A stretch of DNA of 64,000 nucleotides from Neobacillus massiliamazoniensis. Its GTDB lineage: Bacteria; Bacillota; Bacilli; Bacillales; Cytobacillaceae. Positions 1 through 8,989 of this stretch are shown piece after piece. Numbering within the stretch: position 1 is the first letter of the stretch; each line of letters begins with the position of its first letter. The stretch covers positions 248,001-312,000 of the forward strand of contig NZ_CVRB01000004.1 in assembly GCF_001048695.1 (NCBI RefSeq), given 5' to 3'. Below the pieces are notes generated by a model, which was not told the DNA's origin, searched no databases, and worked only from the letters and a program-made list of their open reading frames with translations. The translations under genes were made by a program, and so were the position numbers.

Positions 1-296
1 GCATTTACTAATGCATCCTTGATTGTTAGGTGGTAGGTTAAAAACGGCATATCCACTACGATGAACGAATTCTTTGCACCACGTTTAACAGCTTTTGTAT
101 GATGAATCATGTCCTCCATCGTAACCGGAACGGTTGATTCGTACCCGAGGACGACCATTCCAAGCGAGTCACCTACTAATATCATGTCTACACCGCTTTG
201 CTCAGCAAGTTTTGCAGAAGGATAATCATAGGCTGTAATCATAACGATCTTTTCATTACTTTCCTTCATTTTCGAAAAATCCGTCGTTTGCTTCAT
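1..296 (-). CDS. panB: 3-methyl-2-oxobutanoate hydroxymethyltransferase, 5' part only
   Basis: Only the first 98 or so codons are in the window; the gene runs off the left edge. PanB transfers a hydroxymethyl group from 5,10-methylene-THF to 3-methyl-2-oxobutanoate, the first step of pantothenate synthesis in the cytoplasm. The visible part contains [18 protein letters not shown] and [13 protein letters not shown], the N-terminal TIM-barrel strands of the family with the metal-binding DS pair, followed by [11 protein letters not shown]. Two adjacent ATGs are possible. The inner one (296) lies about 7 nt from an AGGAGG Shine-Dalgarno sequence and matches the usual PanB start, so it is preferred over 299. 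A structured leader with its own promoter lies upstream. Confidence 0.95.
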   Translation of the reverse strand, partial: MKQTTDFSKMKESNEKIVMITAYDYPSAKLAEQSGVDMILVGDSLGMVVLGYESTVPVTMEDMIHHTKAVKRGAKNSFIVVDMPFLTYHLTIKDALVN

Positions 297-299
297 CAT

Positions 300-499
300 T
301 TTCCCTCCTTTTGTGGAAGAGGAAATAAAACAAATCTGCATTAGAGCAAAAAAAAAGGATCCATCTGAAGGCAGAGGATCCCGTAACTCTTTCGCATGTT
401 CCATCCCTCTGTCCCGGTCCGTTACACGGATCTAGGCAGAAACCATTTAGTTTTCACGTTTTAAAACCAGGTGCAGTTCCAAATGGATACTGCCCATTG
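300..499 (-). promoter_or_regulatory. panB leader RNA, probable transcription attenuator
   Basis: About 200 nt separate the promoter from panB. The minus-strand RNA can form a hairpin at 473-493 (GCAGU/ACUGC plus UCC/GGA, with one bulged A), a second structured stem at 408-440 (UCUG/CAGA closing an inner UCCGU-GUA-ACGGA hairpin), and an intrinsic terminator at 348-381. The segment at 403-411 (CAGAGGGAU) can also pair with the 5' arm of the terminator (AUCCUCUG, 372-379). That pairing excludes both the UCUG/CAGA stem and the terminator, which is typical riboswitch or attenuator logic. Weinberg and colleagues described a 'pan' RNA motif with bulged adenosines upstream of pantothenate genes. This leader may be one, but I could not run a covariance search. 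Confidence 0.6.
348..381 (-). terminator. intrinsic terminator in the panB leader
   Basis: The stem pairs GGATCC-TCTG with CAGA-GGATCC (one bulged T) around a CCTT loop and is followed by nine T residues on the minus strand. It lies about 50 nt before the panB start, so it must be bypassed for panB to be expressed. Confidence 0.8.
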
Positions 500-505
500 C
501 CATGA

Positions 506-533
506 ATTATAACAAAATGTATGAAAAGTGCAA
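506..533 (-). promoter_or_regulatory. sigma-A promoter for the panB leader
   Basis: The minus strand reads TTGCAC (528-533), a 16-bp spacer and a perfect TATAAT (506-511). It lies just after the birA stop codon and would start a roughly 200-nt leader. Confidence 0.8.
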
Positions 534-542
534 GATGGAATT

Positions 543-1520
543 TTACAACTCAATATCTGCAGAGTAGATAGAATGAATCTTACCGTGTTGATCCTCCAAC
601 TGCAGGACCCCTTCATCCGTAATTCCAAGGGCTTTACCTTCTATCGTAGTCGTTAATGTCCTTGCACGAATCTGCTTACCAATACTTATAGCATAGCTTT
701 CCCATAATAATTTTATGGGGAAGAATCCCTCATCTAAGTATAGAAAATATAGCTTCTCTATATTCGCAAAAATATGTTTAATTAAATTCGCTCGCGTAAT
801 CACTTCTCCTTTTTCAATGAAAAGCGAAGTAGCAATAGTTTGCAGTTCGTTAGGAAAATCCTCTTGTTTCTGGTTTACATTCATTCCAATACCGATTATA
901 GTCGAGTGAATTCGGTCCGCTTCGGCATGAAGCTCTGTTAAAATGCCTGTTACCTTTTTCCCGTTAATCAGGATATCATTCGGCCACTTTATCTCAGGAA
1001 TTAACCCTGTCATCTCTTCAATCGCCTGAACAACTGCTACCGCGGTTAATAACGTCAGCTGTGGCGCCTTAGTTAATGGTATCTGCGGGCGAAGAATGAG
1101 ACTCATCCAAATACCGGTATATTTTGGTGAATGCCATTTGCGATCCATTCTTCCCCTGCCAGAAATCTGTTCCTCTGCTATTACAACCGTTCCTTCTGGT
1201 ACATTCTCGTATGCTAGCTGATGAGCGATTTTTTGGGTGGATTCCACACTTTCTTCGTAAAAAATGTTCTTGCCGATAAACTTTGTTTTCAAGCCAAGCC
1301 TAATTTCATCAGCAGTTAGTTTTTCTGGTGTTCTTATGATTCTGTATCCTTTTCTTCTAACCGCTTCCAATTCAAAGCCTTCTCTTCTTAATTCTTCGAT
1401 ATGCTTCCAAACTGCTGTCCTCGAACAGCCAATTAAATCTGCAATATACTGCCCTGATAGAAAGGAATCGCCGGCATTGGTGAAGGCGTCTAGCAATTCT
1501 TTTCTTAGTTCTGATTGCAC
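543..1520 (-). CDS. birA: biotin-[acetyl-CoA-carboxylase] ligase and biotin repressor
   Basis: BirA activates biotin to biotinyl-AMP and attaches it to the carrier subunit of acetyl-CoA carboxylase (and pyruvate carboxylase); the holoenzyme also represses biotin genes. The N-terminal winged helix-turn-helix is clear (about residues 20-60, IGCSRTAVWKHIEELRREG). The ligase signature GRGRMDRKW lies at about 121-129 and KWPNDILING at about 178. A GTG at 1532 would overlap its own Shine-Dalgarno sequence. The GTG at 1520 sits 11 nt after AAGGAG, gives MQSELRKEL as in B. subtilis and yields the usual 325 residues. The gene overlaps the end of cca by 16 nt, so the two are probably co-transcribed. 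Confidence 0.95.
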   Translation of the reverse strand: MQSELRKELLDAFTNAGDSFLSGQYIADLIGCSRTAVWKHIEELRREGFELEAVRRKGYRIIRTPEKLTADEIRLGLKTKFIGKNIFYEESVESTQKIAHQLAYENVPEGTVVIAEEQISGRGRMDRKWHSPKYTGIWMSLILRPQIPLTKAPQLTLLTAVAVVQAIEEMTGLIPEIKWPNDILINGKKVTGILTELHAEADRIHSTIIGIGMNVNQKQEDFPNELQTIATSLFIEKGEVITRANLIKHIFANIEKLYFLYLDEGFFPIKLLWESYAISIGKQIRARTLTTTIEGKALGITDEGVLQLEDQHGKIHSIYSADIEL

Positions 1521-2704
1521 TCCATCAGCCACTCCTTAATTTTTCTTTTATCATTTACTATTTTTCTATCTAAGATGGCTTGCTCAATAGTGAAAAGTGT
1601 CTCTTTAAGCCACGGACCTCCTTTTTGATTAAACCAAGCCATTAACTCAACACCGTTAACGTCGATTTCAGATCGATTCTTTATCGGTAGATCTTCATAC
1701 AAATTTAGCCATTTTTGAATTGTTTCATTCTCTTTATTTCCTTTTAATACTTGATAAAGCTTTTCAACAGATAAAATGATGGTACTTCCGGAAGTATATA
1801 AATCATAGACTGTCCATTCTTGTTCTAATCTTTTATGAAGATAAAATAATATGAGTTGAATTTCCCTTATTTCTTTAAGGGGAAGTCGCCAATTTCGTAA
1901 AAACGTCTCCATTTGCTTACCTTTGTACTTCAAACAAAAAACAAGTAATGACCACATTTCATGTATAGCTAAATCCTGTAATTCATAGGAAAGGATTTCT
2001 TCTAAACTATCCTTATTATTCTTTAGGCTAGGTAAATAAGCGTACAAGGATGTTTCCAGCATAATACGGATGGCCTTTTTCCTGTTACTACCGAGCAGTA
2101 ATTTTTCAAACTCAACTCGTTTCCGTTCAATAGCGATATTTTCCAGAAGTGGAACAAGCTCTATCAATGCTTTTTTTGTATTTTCTTCCATATCAAATGA
2201 AAGCTGACTGACGAAACGAACTGCCCTCATCATCCTTAGAGCATCTTCTTGAAAACGATCAGTTGCATTTCCAACAGTTCTGATGATTTTTTCTTTTATG
2301 GCTGTTTGTCCGGCAAATGGATCGATAATTTGACCACTGTTGTCCATTGCGATTGCATTCATGGTAAAATCCCGCCGCATGAGGTCTTCATTTAAGCTGC
2401 GAATAAAGAAGACCTCTTTGGGTCTGCGAAAATCTTTATATTCTGCCTCTGTTCTGAATGTTGTAACCTCATAGGACCTATTTCGATATATAACCAGAAC
2501 AGTTCCATGTTCAATTCCAATATCCACTGTTTTCGTAAAAATTTCTTTGACCTCATCCGGTGTAGCTGATGTAGCAATGTCTACATCACTTATTCGTCTC
2601 TCAAGCAAATAATCTCTAACAGAACCGCCTACGAAGTAAGCTTCGAAACCAGCGTCTTCGAGTTTTTTTAATACAGGAACTGCTGAAAGGAAGGGTTCAA
2701 TCAT
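1505..2704 (-). CDS. cca: CCA-adding tRNA nucleotidyltransferase
   Basis: This class II nucleotidyltransferase adds or repairs the 3'-terminal CCA of tRNAs, using CTP and ATP without a nucleic-acid template. The N-terminal catalytic head is visible: FVGGSVRDYLL, then DVDIATSATPDEV with the two metal-binding aspartates, then RRDFTMNAIAMD and the nucleotide-selecting EDALRMMRAVRF region. The longer frame begins with GTG at 2713, but the ATG at 2704 lies 6 nt after AAGGTG and gives 399 residues, the usual length in Bacillus (B. subtilis papS/cca). The gene starts just after the bshA stop codon and belongs to the birA-cca-bshA-bshB1-mgsA-dapB-ypjD run. Confidence 0.95.
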   Translation of the reverse strand: MIEPFLSAVPVLKKLEDAGFEAYFVGGSVRDYLLERRISDVDIATSATPDEVKEIFTKTVDIGIEHGTVLVIYRNRSYEVTTFRTEAEYKDFRRPKEVFFIRSLNEDLMRRDFTMNAIAMDNSGQIIDPFAGQTAIKEKIIRTVGNATDRFQEDALRMMRAVRFVSQLSFDMEENTKKALIELVPLLENIAIERKRVEFEKLLLGSNRKKAIRIMLETSLYAYLPSLKNNKDSLEEILSYELQDLAIHEMWSLLVFCLKYKGKQMETFLRNWRLPLKEIREIQLILFYLHKRLEQEWTVYDLYTSGSTIILSVEKLYQVLKGNKENETIQKWLNLYEDLPIKNRSEIDVNGVELMAWFNQKGGPWLKETLFTIEQAILDRKIVNDKRKIKEWLMECNQN

Positions 2705-2714
2705 AGCTATCACC

Positions 2715-3842
2715 TTAATTCATCAACTCAAAATAAATTTGTTCATATTGTTCTACTATTCGGTCGGCACTGAACTTGCTTTTTACCGTCTCAATTGACT
2801 GTTGAGAATACGATTGATGGAGTGCTTTATCACTTAATAATTGGATTGCCTTTGTTGAAATGTCCTCTATATCTCCAACTTCGCAAATAAATCCAGTCTG
2901 TTGATGTGTGACAACTTCAGGTAACCCGCCAGTATTAGTCCCTATGCATGGAACACCGCAAGCCATTGCTTCTAGTGCGACAAGTCCAAAGCTTTCTTTT
3001 TCGGATAACAGAAGCATTAAATCGCTTATTGAATATAATTCTTCCAGATTTTCTTGTTTTCCGAGAAAAAGGACTAAGTCCTCCAGATTTAGCTCTCTGA
3101 CCTGTTTACAAACCCTAGTCATTTCCGGTCCATCCCCAACTAACAACAATCTAGACGGCATGGCAGAAGAAATGTTTGCGAACGCTTTTATCACATCTTG
3201 GACTCGTTTTACAGTTCTGAAATTAGATACATGAATAATAACTTTCTCATCTTCTTTTATTTCAAATTCTTCCCGGAGATGCTTCGCGTCCCTTTTATGA
3301 TAGATCCTTTCATCAACAAAATTATAAACGGTTTGGATCGGTTTATTCTGGACAATAAGCTCGTTTGTTTGTTCAACCAATGCTTTCGAAACTGCTGTGA
3401 CAACATCTGATTTCTCAATTCCAAATTTAATCGCATCGGTTAATGATGGGTCATACCCAAGCACTGTTATGTCTGTTCCATGTAAGGTAGTGACGATCTT
3501 TATATCGCGATTGCTCATATGCTTCGCCAAAATGGCACAAACGGCGTGTGGAATAGCATAATGAACATGCAGTATATCTAATTTCTCACGTTTTATAACT
3601 TCAGCCATTTTATTTGCAAGTGCAATATCATACGGCGGGTATTGAAAAACAGAGTATTGATTCACTTCTACTTGATGATAATAAATGTTATGATACATTC
3701 GATTTAAGCGAAAGGGAATACTTGATGAAATAAAATGTATTTCATGTCCTCTTTCGGCTAGCATTTTCCCAAGTTCTGTCGCTACGACACCTGAGCCGCC
3801 TACAGTAGGGTAGCAAGTAATGCCAATTTTTAATTTCCCCAT
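2715..3842 (-). CDS. bshA: N-acetyl-alpha-D-glucosaminyl L-malate synthase (bacillithiol synthesis)
   Basis: BshA is a GT4-family, GT-B-fold glycosyltransferase. It joins GlcNAc from UDP-GlcNAc to L-malate, the first step of bacillithiol synthesis. The N-terminus [22 protein letters not shown] is characteristic, and the C-terminal half has the [18 protein letters not shown] motif with the glutamates that hold the nucleotide sugar. Two ATGs overlap the bshB1 stop. The second (3842) has the better spacing to AGGAG and gives a start like that of B. subtilis BshA. The next enzyme of the pathway is encoded directly upstream, and the proposed bacillithiol disulfide reductase YpdA is at 44.2 kb in this window. 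Confidence 0.94.
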   Translation of the reverse strand: MGKLKIGITCYPTVGGSGVVATELGKMLAERGHEIHFISSSIPFRLNRMYHNIYYHQVEVNQYSVFQYPPYDIALANKMAEVIKREKLDILHVHYAIPHAVCAILAKHMSNRDIKIVTTLHGTDITVLGYDPSLTDAIKFGIEKSDVVTAVSKALVEQTNELIVQNKPIQTVYNFVDERIYHKRDAKHLREEFEIKEDEKVIIHVSNFRTVKRVQDVIKAFANISSAMPSRLLLVGDGPEMTRVCKQVRELNLEDLVLFLGKQENLEELYSISDLMLLLSEKESFGLVALEAMACGVPCIGTNTGGLPEVVTHQQTGFICEVGDIEDISTKAIQLLSDKALHQSYSQQSIETVKSKFSADRIVEQYEQIYFELMN

Positions 3843-3844
3843 CA

Positions 3845-4555
3845 TTATTCTCCTATCAAGTCACGATTCAGAAGGATTGGAAACTTAGTTTTGAAACCTT
3901 CTGCATAGGAAACCCCTACTTGTTTTCCAAACATTTTCTCTCTTGCTTCGACCGTTTCAATATATCCGTTTACAAGCGGTGTCTCAATGCTTTGTTCAGT
4001 TTGTTCAAATTGACTTTTATATGCCCTCAGAGCATCAAGCTTCTTGTCGATGAAAAGGGATATATCAATCGTGAAATCCGGTTTATGGAATCCATTTATC
4101 ATATAAAAATATACTCGTTCAACCCGGTGTGGAGAATGTGAGTCATCTGTTTGATAGTTTCTGATTGCCGCAGAAAAGACCGCCTCCTCCACAAGGCGAG
4201 CACAATTCCCATGATCCGGATGACGATCTTCAAAATAAGGGGCAAACACGATTTTTGGTCTATATGTCCTTATGACCGTTACTATTTTTTTTATATATTC
4301 CTCGATTAAAAATAATCCTCGGTCAGGAAATGCTAAAGATGTTCTTAATGGTACTCCTAATATTTCCGCTGCAAGCTTCGCTTCCTTCTTTCTTAGTTCA
4401 ACCGTTCCGTTTGAAGAAAGATCAGCATTCGTTAAATCGCAAATTGCGATCTTTTTTCCCTCAGATGTTAATTTAGCAATCGTTCCTGCCATGCCGATTT
4501 CAACATCATCAGCATGAGCACCGAAGGCAAGAACATGGAAATGATTATTCTCCAT
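3845..4555 (-). CDS. bshB1: N-acetyl-alpha-D-glucosaminyl L-malate deacetylase 1
   Basis: BshB1 is a zinc-dependent LmbE/PIG-L deacetylase that removes the acetyl group from GlcNAc-malate, the second step of bacillithiol synthesis. GAHADDVE (His14, Asp16, Asp17) and HPDHGN (His115) supply the conserved zinc and catalytic residues. At 236 residues it has the family's normal length. Its stop overlaps the first possible ATG of bshA, and its start overlaps the end of mgsA by 11 nt, which suggests translational coupling. The Shine-Dalgarno sequence is weak, consistent with coupling to mgsA. Confidence 0.94.
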   Translation of the reverse strand: MENNHFHVLAFGAHADDVEIGMAGTIAKLTSEGKKIAICDLTNADLSSNGTVELRKKEAKLAAEILGVPLRTSLAFPDRGLFLIEEYIKKIVTVIRTYRPKIVFAPYFEDRHPDHGNCARLVEEAVFSAAIRNYQTDDSHSPHRVERVYFYMINGFHKPDFTIDISLFIDKKLDALRAYKSQFEQTEQSIETPLVNGYIETVEAREKMFGKQVGVSYAEGFKTKFPILLNRDLIGE

Positions 4556-4964
4556 CTAACTCTTCATCCCTTTTATTGATATTTCTCCATTCTAAAAGCC
4601 CCTCTTCCATACCTCTAATTAATAGCTCAGCAGATCCCATATTCGTTGCGAGCGGAATAGAGTATACATCACATAGACGAACAAGGGCGGTGACATCAGG
4701 TTCATGCGGCTGGGAAGTTAATGGGTCACGAAAAAAGAAGACCGCATCCATTTTATTTCTTGCAATCATCGCACCGATTTGTTGGTCCCCTCCTAAAGGT
4801 CCTGATTGAAAACGGGTAACCTCTAAGCCCGTTGCTTCACTAATCCGTAAGCCAGTAGTGCCCGTTGCAAATAAGGAGTGTTTTGAAAAAATAGGTTGAT
4901 AGGCTGTGACAAATTGTACTAGATCATCCTTTTTCTTATCATGAGCAATTAATGCAATATTCAT
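4545..4964 (-). CDS. mgsA: methylglyoxal synthase
   Basis: MgsA converts dihydroxyacetone phosphate to methylglyoxal and phosphate, a bypass of lower glycolysis. The 139-residue protein shows GTTGLR, then [12 protein letters not shown] with the catalytic Asp60, then [15 protein letters not shown] with the conserved His87. It is preceded by AGGAG at good spacing. In Bacillus this gene regularly lies between dapB and the bacillithiol genes; bacillithiol takes part in methylglyoxal detoxification, so the linkage may be functional. Confidence 0.96.
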   Translation of the reverse strand: MNIALIAHDKKKDDLVQFVTAYQPIFSKHSLFATGTTGLRISEATGLEVTRFQSGPLGGDQQIGAMIARNKMDAVFFFRDPLTSQPHEPDVTALVRLCDVYSIPLATNMGSAELLIRGMEEGLLEWRNINKRDEELDGE

Positions 4965-4974
4965 GTCTAAGCTC

Positions 4975-5778
4975 CTATTCTAGAATGTTTTCAAGTCCAT
5001 AAACAAAATGATTGTGTTTCATGACTGTTTCAACTGCTACCTTCACGCCTGACATGAAAGAGCCTCGATTATAGGAATCGTGCCTGAGTGTTAGAGTTTG
5101 TCCATCTGAGCCAAATAAAACCTGCTGATGGGCGACCAACCCTGGTAGACGGACAGAATGAATGTGCATACCGTCAAAGTTAGCTCCTCTCGCCCCGTTC
5201 ATCGTTTCTTTTTCATTTGGATGACCTTGTTGCTTCTTTATTCTACTCTCAGAAATCATTTCAGCTGTTTTAACTGCCGTTCCAGAAGGGGCATCCAGTT
5301 TCCCATCATGATGCATTTCGATAATTTCTACATCAGGAAAATATTTTGCTGCCATTTGGGAAAATTTCATCATTAATACTGCACCAATCGCAAAATTAGG
5401 AGCAATGATACATCCAAGCTCTTTTTTCTGACAAATCTCTTCAAGCTCAGCTAAATCCTCTTTTGAAAACCCGGTTGTTCCAACAACAGGACGAACGTGA
5501 TAATGGAGTGCTGTTCGAGCATGGAACATCCCCACTTCCGGTGTTGTTAAGTCAATTAAAACATCTGCCTTTATGGTTTGCAGGCACTTTTCAATATCAT
5601 TATAAATAGGAACATGGTGAATAGTTTGGAAGCCTTCTAAATCGCTTAACATCATACTATCGTATTTATGGTCCACTACAGCAACCAGTTCAAAATGTGT
5701 GGTGTTAGAAACAAGCTTAACTGCCTCTCTACCCATCCGGCCGCGTGGACCGGCAATAATGATTTTAATTGGATTCAT
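4975..5778 (-). CDS. dapB: 4-hydroxy-tetrahydrodipicolinate reductase
   Basis: DapB reduces the dihydrodipicolinate-pathway intermediate with NAD(P)H, leading to diaminopimelate for peptidoglycan, to lysine, and to dipicolinate for spores. The N-terminal Rossmann motif is [11 protein letters not shown]; the substrate-binding and catalytic segment is [29 protein letters not shown] follows near the end. Its 267 residues equal the B. subtilis length. It starts 6 nt after ypjD and ends 10 nt before mgsA, so it sits in the same transcription unit. Confidence 0.96.
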   Translation of the reverse strand: MNPIKIIIAGPRGRMGREAVKLVSNTTHFELVAVVDHKYDSMMLSDLEGFQTIHHVPIYNDIEKCLQTIKADVLIDLTTPEVGMFHARTALHYHVRPVVGTTGFSKEDLAELEEICQKKELGCIIAPNFAIGAVLMMKFSQMAAKYFPDVEIIEMHHDGKLDAPSGTAVKTAEMISESRIKKQQGHPNEKETMNGARGANFDGMHIHSVRLPGLVAHQQVLFGSDGQTLTLRHDSYNRGSFMSGVKVAVETVMKHNHFVYGLENILE

Positions 5779-5784
5779 TGTTCT

Positions 5785-6129
5785 TCACTCCATATTTTCT
5801 GGGGTTATCCTTGTCCACCGATTTTTATCCCGTGTGTTGAATTTATTTATGACATAATCATGTGCTTCTTCGAGGTCGATATTTAATGAGTTGGCAAAAC
5901 AGATAATGACAAACAGAAGGTCGCCAAGTTCTTCCTCAATTGTTCTTTCCCCTTCATCTGTTTTCTTTGGTTTCTCTCCATAAAAATGGTTTACTTCCCT
6001 AGCTAATTCTCCTAGTTCTTCCGTCAGTCTGGCAAGCATTGCTAAAGGACTAAAATAGCCTTCTTTAAATTGGCTTATGTATGCATCAACTTCCATCTGT
6101 ATGTCTTTCATCGACTTTCCATTGGACAT
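5785..6129 (-). CDS. ypjD: MazG-like nucleotide pyrophosphohydrolase YpjD
   Basis: This 114-residue protein is of the all-alpha NTP pyrophosphohydrolase (MazG/dUTPase-2) type. The metal-binding pattern is visible as RLTEELGELAREV followed by EEELGDLLFVIICFAN, which supply the paired acidic residues. Such enzymes hydrolyse non-canonical or excess nucleoside triphosphates; the substrate of YpjD is not established. It has the usual position and length and is the first gene of the minus-strand run to birA. GGGGTGG precedes the start. Confidence 0.9.
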   Translation of the reverse strand: MSNGKSMKDIQMEVDAYISQFKEGYFSPLAMLARLTEELGELAREVNHFYGEKPKKTDEGERTIEEELGDLLFVIICFANSLNIDLEEAHDYVINKFNTRDKNRWTRITPENME

Positions 6130-6230
6130 TCTTTACCACCCCATTTATGATTGCTTTTACCACCATGATAGATAAATAATAAACCATTTACAATTAATTT
6201 CTCCAATATTAAGATTTTCCCTTGATCTAA

Positions 6231-6259
6231 TTGCTCTTCACTGTTCTATCAGCTATAAT
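6231..6259 (+). promoter_or_regulatory. sigma-A promoter for ypjC
   Basis: TTGCTC (6231-6236), a 17-bp spacer and a perfect TATAAT (6254-6259) lie 46 bp before the ypjC start codon. Confidence 0.65.
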
Positions 6260-6305
6260 AAAAACCGCTGATTCAAAGAAAAATAGGGAAGAGGTGGGAT
6301 TTTTT

Positions 6306-7172
6306 ATGATACTTGGGCTAAAGGCGAAAAACATCTTTTTCATCATTATAGGAGCAGCCATTATGTCATTCGGTCTCGTAAATTTTAACATGCAAAATAA
6401 ATTGGCAGAAGGCGGATTTACAGGGATTACACTCCTCTTTTACTTTTTGTTTAAATGGGATCCCTCATACACAAACTTAATTCTAAATATTCCTATTTTC
6501 TTTATTGGATGGAAGATGCTTGGCAGAACTGCTTTTTTATATACGATAATCGGCACGTTAGGTGTCTCCTCTTTCTTATGGGTTTTTCAACGCTTCAGTA
6601 TTGATATGCCACTCCAAAATGATTTAACGTTAGCAGCGCTTTTTGCTGGTGTCTTTACGGGAATCGGCCTAGGGATTATTTTTCGATTCGGTGGCACTAC
6701 CGGTGGGGTAGATATTATTGCAAGACTTGTCCAAAAATCCTATGGCTGGGCTATGGGAAAAACAATGTTTTTGTTCGATGCCTGTGTTATTACTTTATCA
6801 TTGACATACTTAAACTATAAACAAGCCATGTACACTCTTGTTGCTGTTTTTGTTGGTGCGAGAGTAATTGATTTCATGCAAGAAGGTGCCTATGCAGCAA
6901 GAGGTGCTATGATTATTTCCGATAAAAATAATCATATTGCTGAAAAAATTATGGATGAAATGGAACGAGGGGTTACAGTACTTAAAGGATACGGTTCATA
7001 CACAAAGGCGGATCGAGAGGTTCTGTATTGTGTTGTTGCCAAAAATGAATTAATGAGATTAAAAAATATTATAACTTCTGTCGATCCCCACGCATTCATT
7101 TCCATAACGATTGTCCATGATGTTCATGGTGAAGGCTTTACCTTGGATGAAAATAAAATGCCTATTACATAG
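6306..7172 (+). CDS. ypjC: YitT-family membrane protein YpjC
   Basis: This 288-residue integral membrane protein belongs to the YitT/DUF161 family, with a C-terminal cytoplasmic DUF2179 domain (about residues 195-285, starting near AMIISDKNNHIAEKIMDEM). Five or six hydrophobic segments fill the first 180 residues, with the family's FNMQNKLAEGGFTGI and GGTTGGVDI glycine-rich motifs. The molecular function is not known. The frame is open further upstream, but the ATG at 6306 has GAGGTGG 7-8 nt upstream and a promoter at 6231-6259 lies inside the extension, so the shorter start is chosen. It is one of few plus-strand genes here. Confidence 0.9.
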   Translation: MILGLKAKNIFFIIIGAAIMSFGLVNFNMQNKLAEGGFTGITLLFYFLFKWDPSYTNLILNIPIFFIGWKMLGRTAFLYTIIGTLGVSSFLWVFQRFSIDMPLQNDLTLAALFAGVFTGIGLGIIFRFGGTTGGVDIIARLVQKSYGWAMGKTMFLFDACVITLSLTYLNYKQAMYTLVAVFVGARVIDFMQEGAYAARGAMIISDKNNHIAEKIMDEMERGVTVLKGYGSYTKADREVLYCVVAKNELMRLKNIITSVDPHAFISITIVHDVHGEGFTLDENKMPIT

Positions 7173-7334
7173 AAAAGCGGAGGGCGCCTGCTTATCGGCG
7201 ACAGGCATTAGACGAGCCGGCAAGAAGGTGCTTTTTACCTTCTTGTCCGGATTGGCTTGTGACCCCGAGCCGATGGCGCCCGGAGCTAGACAAATAGAAA
7301 AGCGGAAGCGCTTTACTCAGCCCCGACAGGCATA
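7172..7334 (+). repeat. family C palindromic repeat, one full and one partial copy
   Basis: It starts at the ypjC stop. The unit runs from AAAAGCGGAGGGCGCC through an AAGAAGGT/ACCTTCTT hairpin to GGCGCCCGGAGCTAGACAA (about 7172-7293). A second, truncated copy (AAAAGCGGAAGCGC..CCCGACAGGCATAGA) follows at 7297-7334. The same unit recurs at least eight more times in this window. Confidence 0.8.
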
Positions 7335-7343
7335 GAATCCAAA

Positions 7344-7380
7344 TAGAAAAGCAATGCCACTGAAGGGCATTGCTTTTCTA
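7344..7380. terminator. bidirectional terminator between ypjC and the metallopeptidase gene
   Basis: A perfect 15-bp stem (TAGAAAAGCAATGCC with its complement) has A and T runs at its base that serve both convergent genes. Confidence 0.85.
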
Positions 7381-8058
7381 TTAATCATTACGTCTCATTC
7401 CTGTATAGACAAGAATCAGCCTTAGTAATTCTAAAACAGCTACAGCAGCGGCTGCAACATAGGTAAGTGCTGCGGCATTTAAGACCTGTCTTGTTTCTCT
7501 CTCTTCCACATTGCGAATCAATCCAAGTGAAACTACCTGGTCCATCGCACGACTTGAAGCATTAAGCTCAACAGGAAGAGTAATAACTTGGAACAGAACA
7601 GCAGCTGCCATAAAAATGATTCCAAGTAACAGCATCCCGCTAAGATGAATCAAAATCCCGATCATTATTAACACCCAAGATAGGCTTGAACCAAAATTAG
7701 CAACTGGAACTAAAGCGTGACGAAAACGTAAGAAGGCGTAACCTTGGTCATCCTGAATGGCATGTCCGCATTCATGGGCTGCAATCGCAGCAGCGGCAAT
7801 AGATTGACCATGGTAGTTTTCAGAAGACAAGCGAACTGTTTTCGTTCTTGGATCATAATGATCACTTAAATAACCACTTTGCTCTTCTACTCCGACATGG
7901 GACAACCCATTAGCATTTAATATTTCCCTTGCAACCTCCGCACCCCTTCGATACGTCGAAGAAGGTACTCGAGAGTATTTAGCATAAGCATTTTTTACTT
8001 TGGACTGTGCCCATAATGGAATCAACATGATAATGATGAAATAAAGAAGATAAAACAT
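7381..8058 (-). CDS. YugP-type membrane zinc metallopeptidase
   Basis: A 225-residue membrane protein of the neutral zinc metallopeptidase family typified by B. subtilis YugP. It has an N-terminal membrane anchor (MFYLLYFIIIMLIPLWAQSK), the zinc site AAHECGHAIQDDQGY (HExxH-like HECGH) near residue 90, two central hydrophobic segments after residue 115 and a C-terminal one. Family members are proposed membrane proteases without a settled substrate. The Shine-Dalgarno GGAGG is well placed. I do not recall this gene between ypjC and ypjB in B. subtilis, so its position may be specific to this lineage. Confidence 0.85.
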   Translation of the reverse strand: MFYLLYFIIIMLIPLWAQSKVKNAYAKYSRVPSSTYRRGAEVAREILNANGLSHVGVEEQSGYLSDHYDPRTKTVRLSSENYHGQSIAAAAIAAHECGHAIQDDQGYAFLRFRHALVPVANFGSSLSWVLIMIGILIHLSGMLLLGIIFMAAAVLFQVITLPVELNASSRAMDQVVSLGLIRNVEERETRQVLNAAALTYVAAAAVAVLELLRLILVYTGMRRND

Positions 8059-8118
8059 TCTAAGACCTCCAGTATAAGCTCTTGTTGTTATACATTTTAG
8101 TCAAATCGATGCTAGGAG

Positions 8119-8916
8119 TCAATTTTTTAGATCTCTTGAACGATCCTTCTTTATTTCCTTCTCACCCTTATATTTTCTCCACCCGACATATGATAATGTC
8201 ATAATAATGATGCTTCCCGTTGAGATGATAACCCACCAGATAGAGGGATCTGCTTGATCTTCATTCATGCTTTCAAATATTTTTTTCAAATCCGTTTCGA
8301 GATTGTTAAGCTCCTGTTGACTTTTTGGATTATTCACGATTTGAGTACGATATTCATCAATAAAGCTAATACGTGTATCTAATTTTTGGATATTTTCAAC
8401 AGGAACATCTATTTTTAAGCTTGGATAGACGACATTGTACAAAGATAAGAATTGATTATAATTCGAATAAAAGTTTGCTGAATCTCCCTTTTCTGCTGCC
8501 ATTTTGGCTTGCCCGAGAGCAGAGATAATCGAGGCTTCCATTTCTGTCCATAATGGTTTATGACTTGTCGTCGCAATGGCGTCAATAACAAGGCGGAATT
8601 TGGTGACTTTATTAAGTCTTTCCTCATATTTCATGTCAGTACTAGCGGTCGCTTCGACAGCTTCATCACGGGATTGCTTGACAATTCTTAGCTCGTCCAT
8701 CGATAATGGTCGTTCTTTGCTAGAAATACTAGCGAATTGATTGGAAAAATAATCAAGCAGGTTTTTTGCATCATTATATCTATGGAATTTTACCATTTGT
8801 AAAGCCTCATCAGAGATATTATCAAGCTTCTCCATTGGAGACTCTTGTTCGGCGTATACAGATATGGGACCTAGCATAAGCATAATGGCAAAAAAAAGAA
8901 TCCATTTTACATTCAA
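8119..8916 (-). CDS. ypjB: sporulation protein YpjB
   Basis: A 265-residue YpjB-family protein (sporulation YpjB domain). It has a signal peptide (hydrophobic residues 4-21, cleavage possible after VYA), a mostly helical extracytoplasmic domain, a single membrane segment near residues 225-245 (WWVIISTGSIIIMTLSYVGW) and a basic cytoplasmic tail. Family members occur in spore formers and are linked to sporulation; biochemical function is unknown. It is located between the metallopeptidase gene and ypjA, as in B. subtilis apart from the peptidase insertion. Confidence 0.85.
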   Translation of the reverse strand: MNVKWILFFAIMLMLGPISVYAEQESPMEKLDNISDEALQMVKFHRYNDAKNLLDYFSNQFASISSKERPLSMDELRIVKQSRDEAVEATASTDMKYEERLNKVTKFRLVIDAIATTSHKPLWTEMEASIISALGQAKMAAEKGDSANFYSNYNQFLSLYNVVYPSLKIDVPVENIQKLDTRISFIDEYRTQIVNNPKSQQELNNLETDLKKIFESMNEDQADPSIWWVIISTGSIIIMTLSYVGWRKYKGEKEIKKDRSRDLKN

Positions 8917-8989
8917 TCCTTGTCCCCCCCTTCATCACTAATAAAATGTATGAATGGTTGGACAAGGATAGAACATTATTAATTAAAAC

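Noticed and set aside
300..500. T-box leader for panB
   Set aside because: The conserved UGGNACCGCG antiterminator sequence is not present and the leader is shorter than usual for a T-box.
7111..7335. 74-codon frame overlapping the end of ypjC
   Set aside because: It runs through the family C repeat and overlaps ypjC in a different frame with no start signal.
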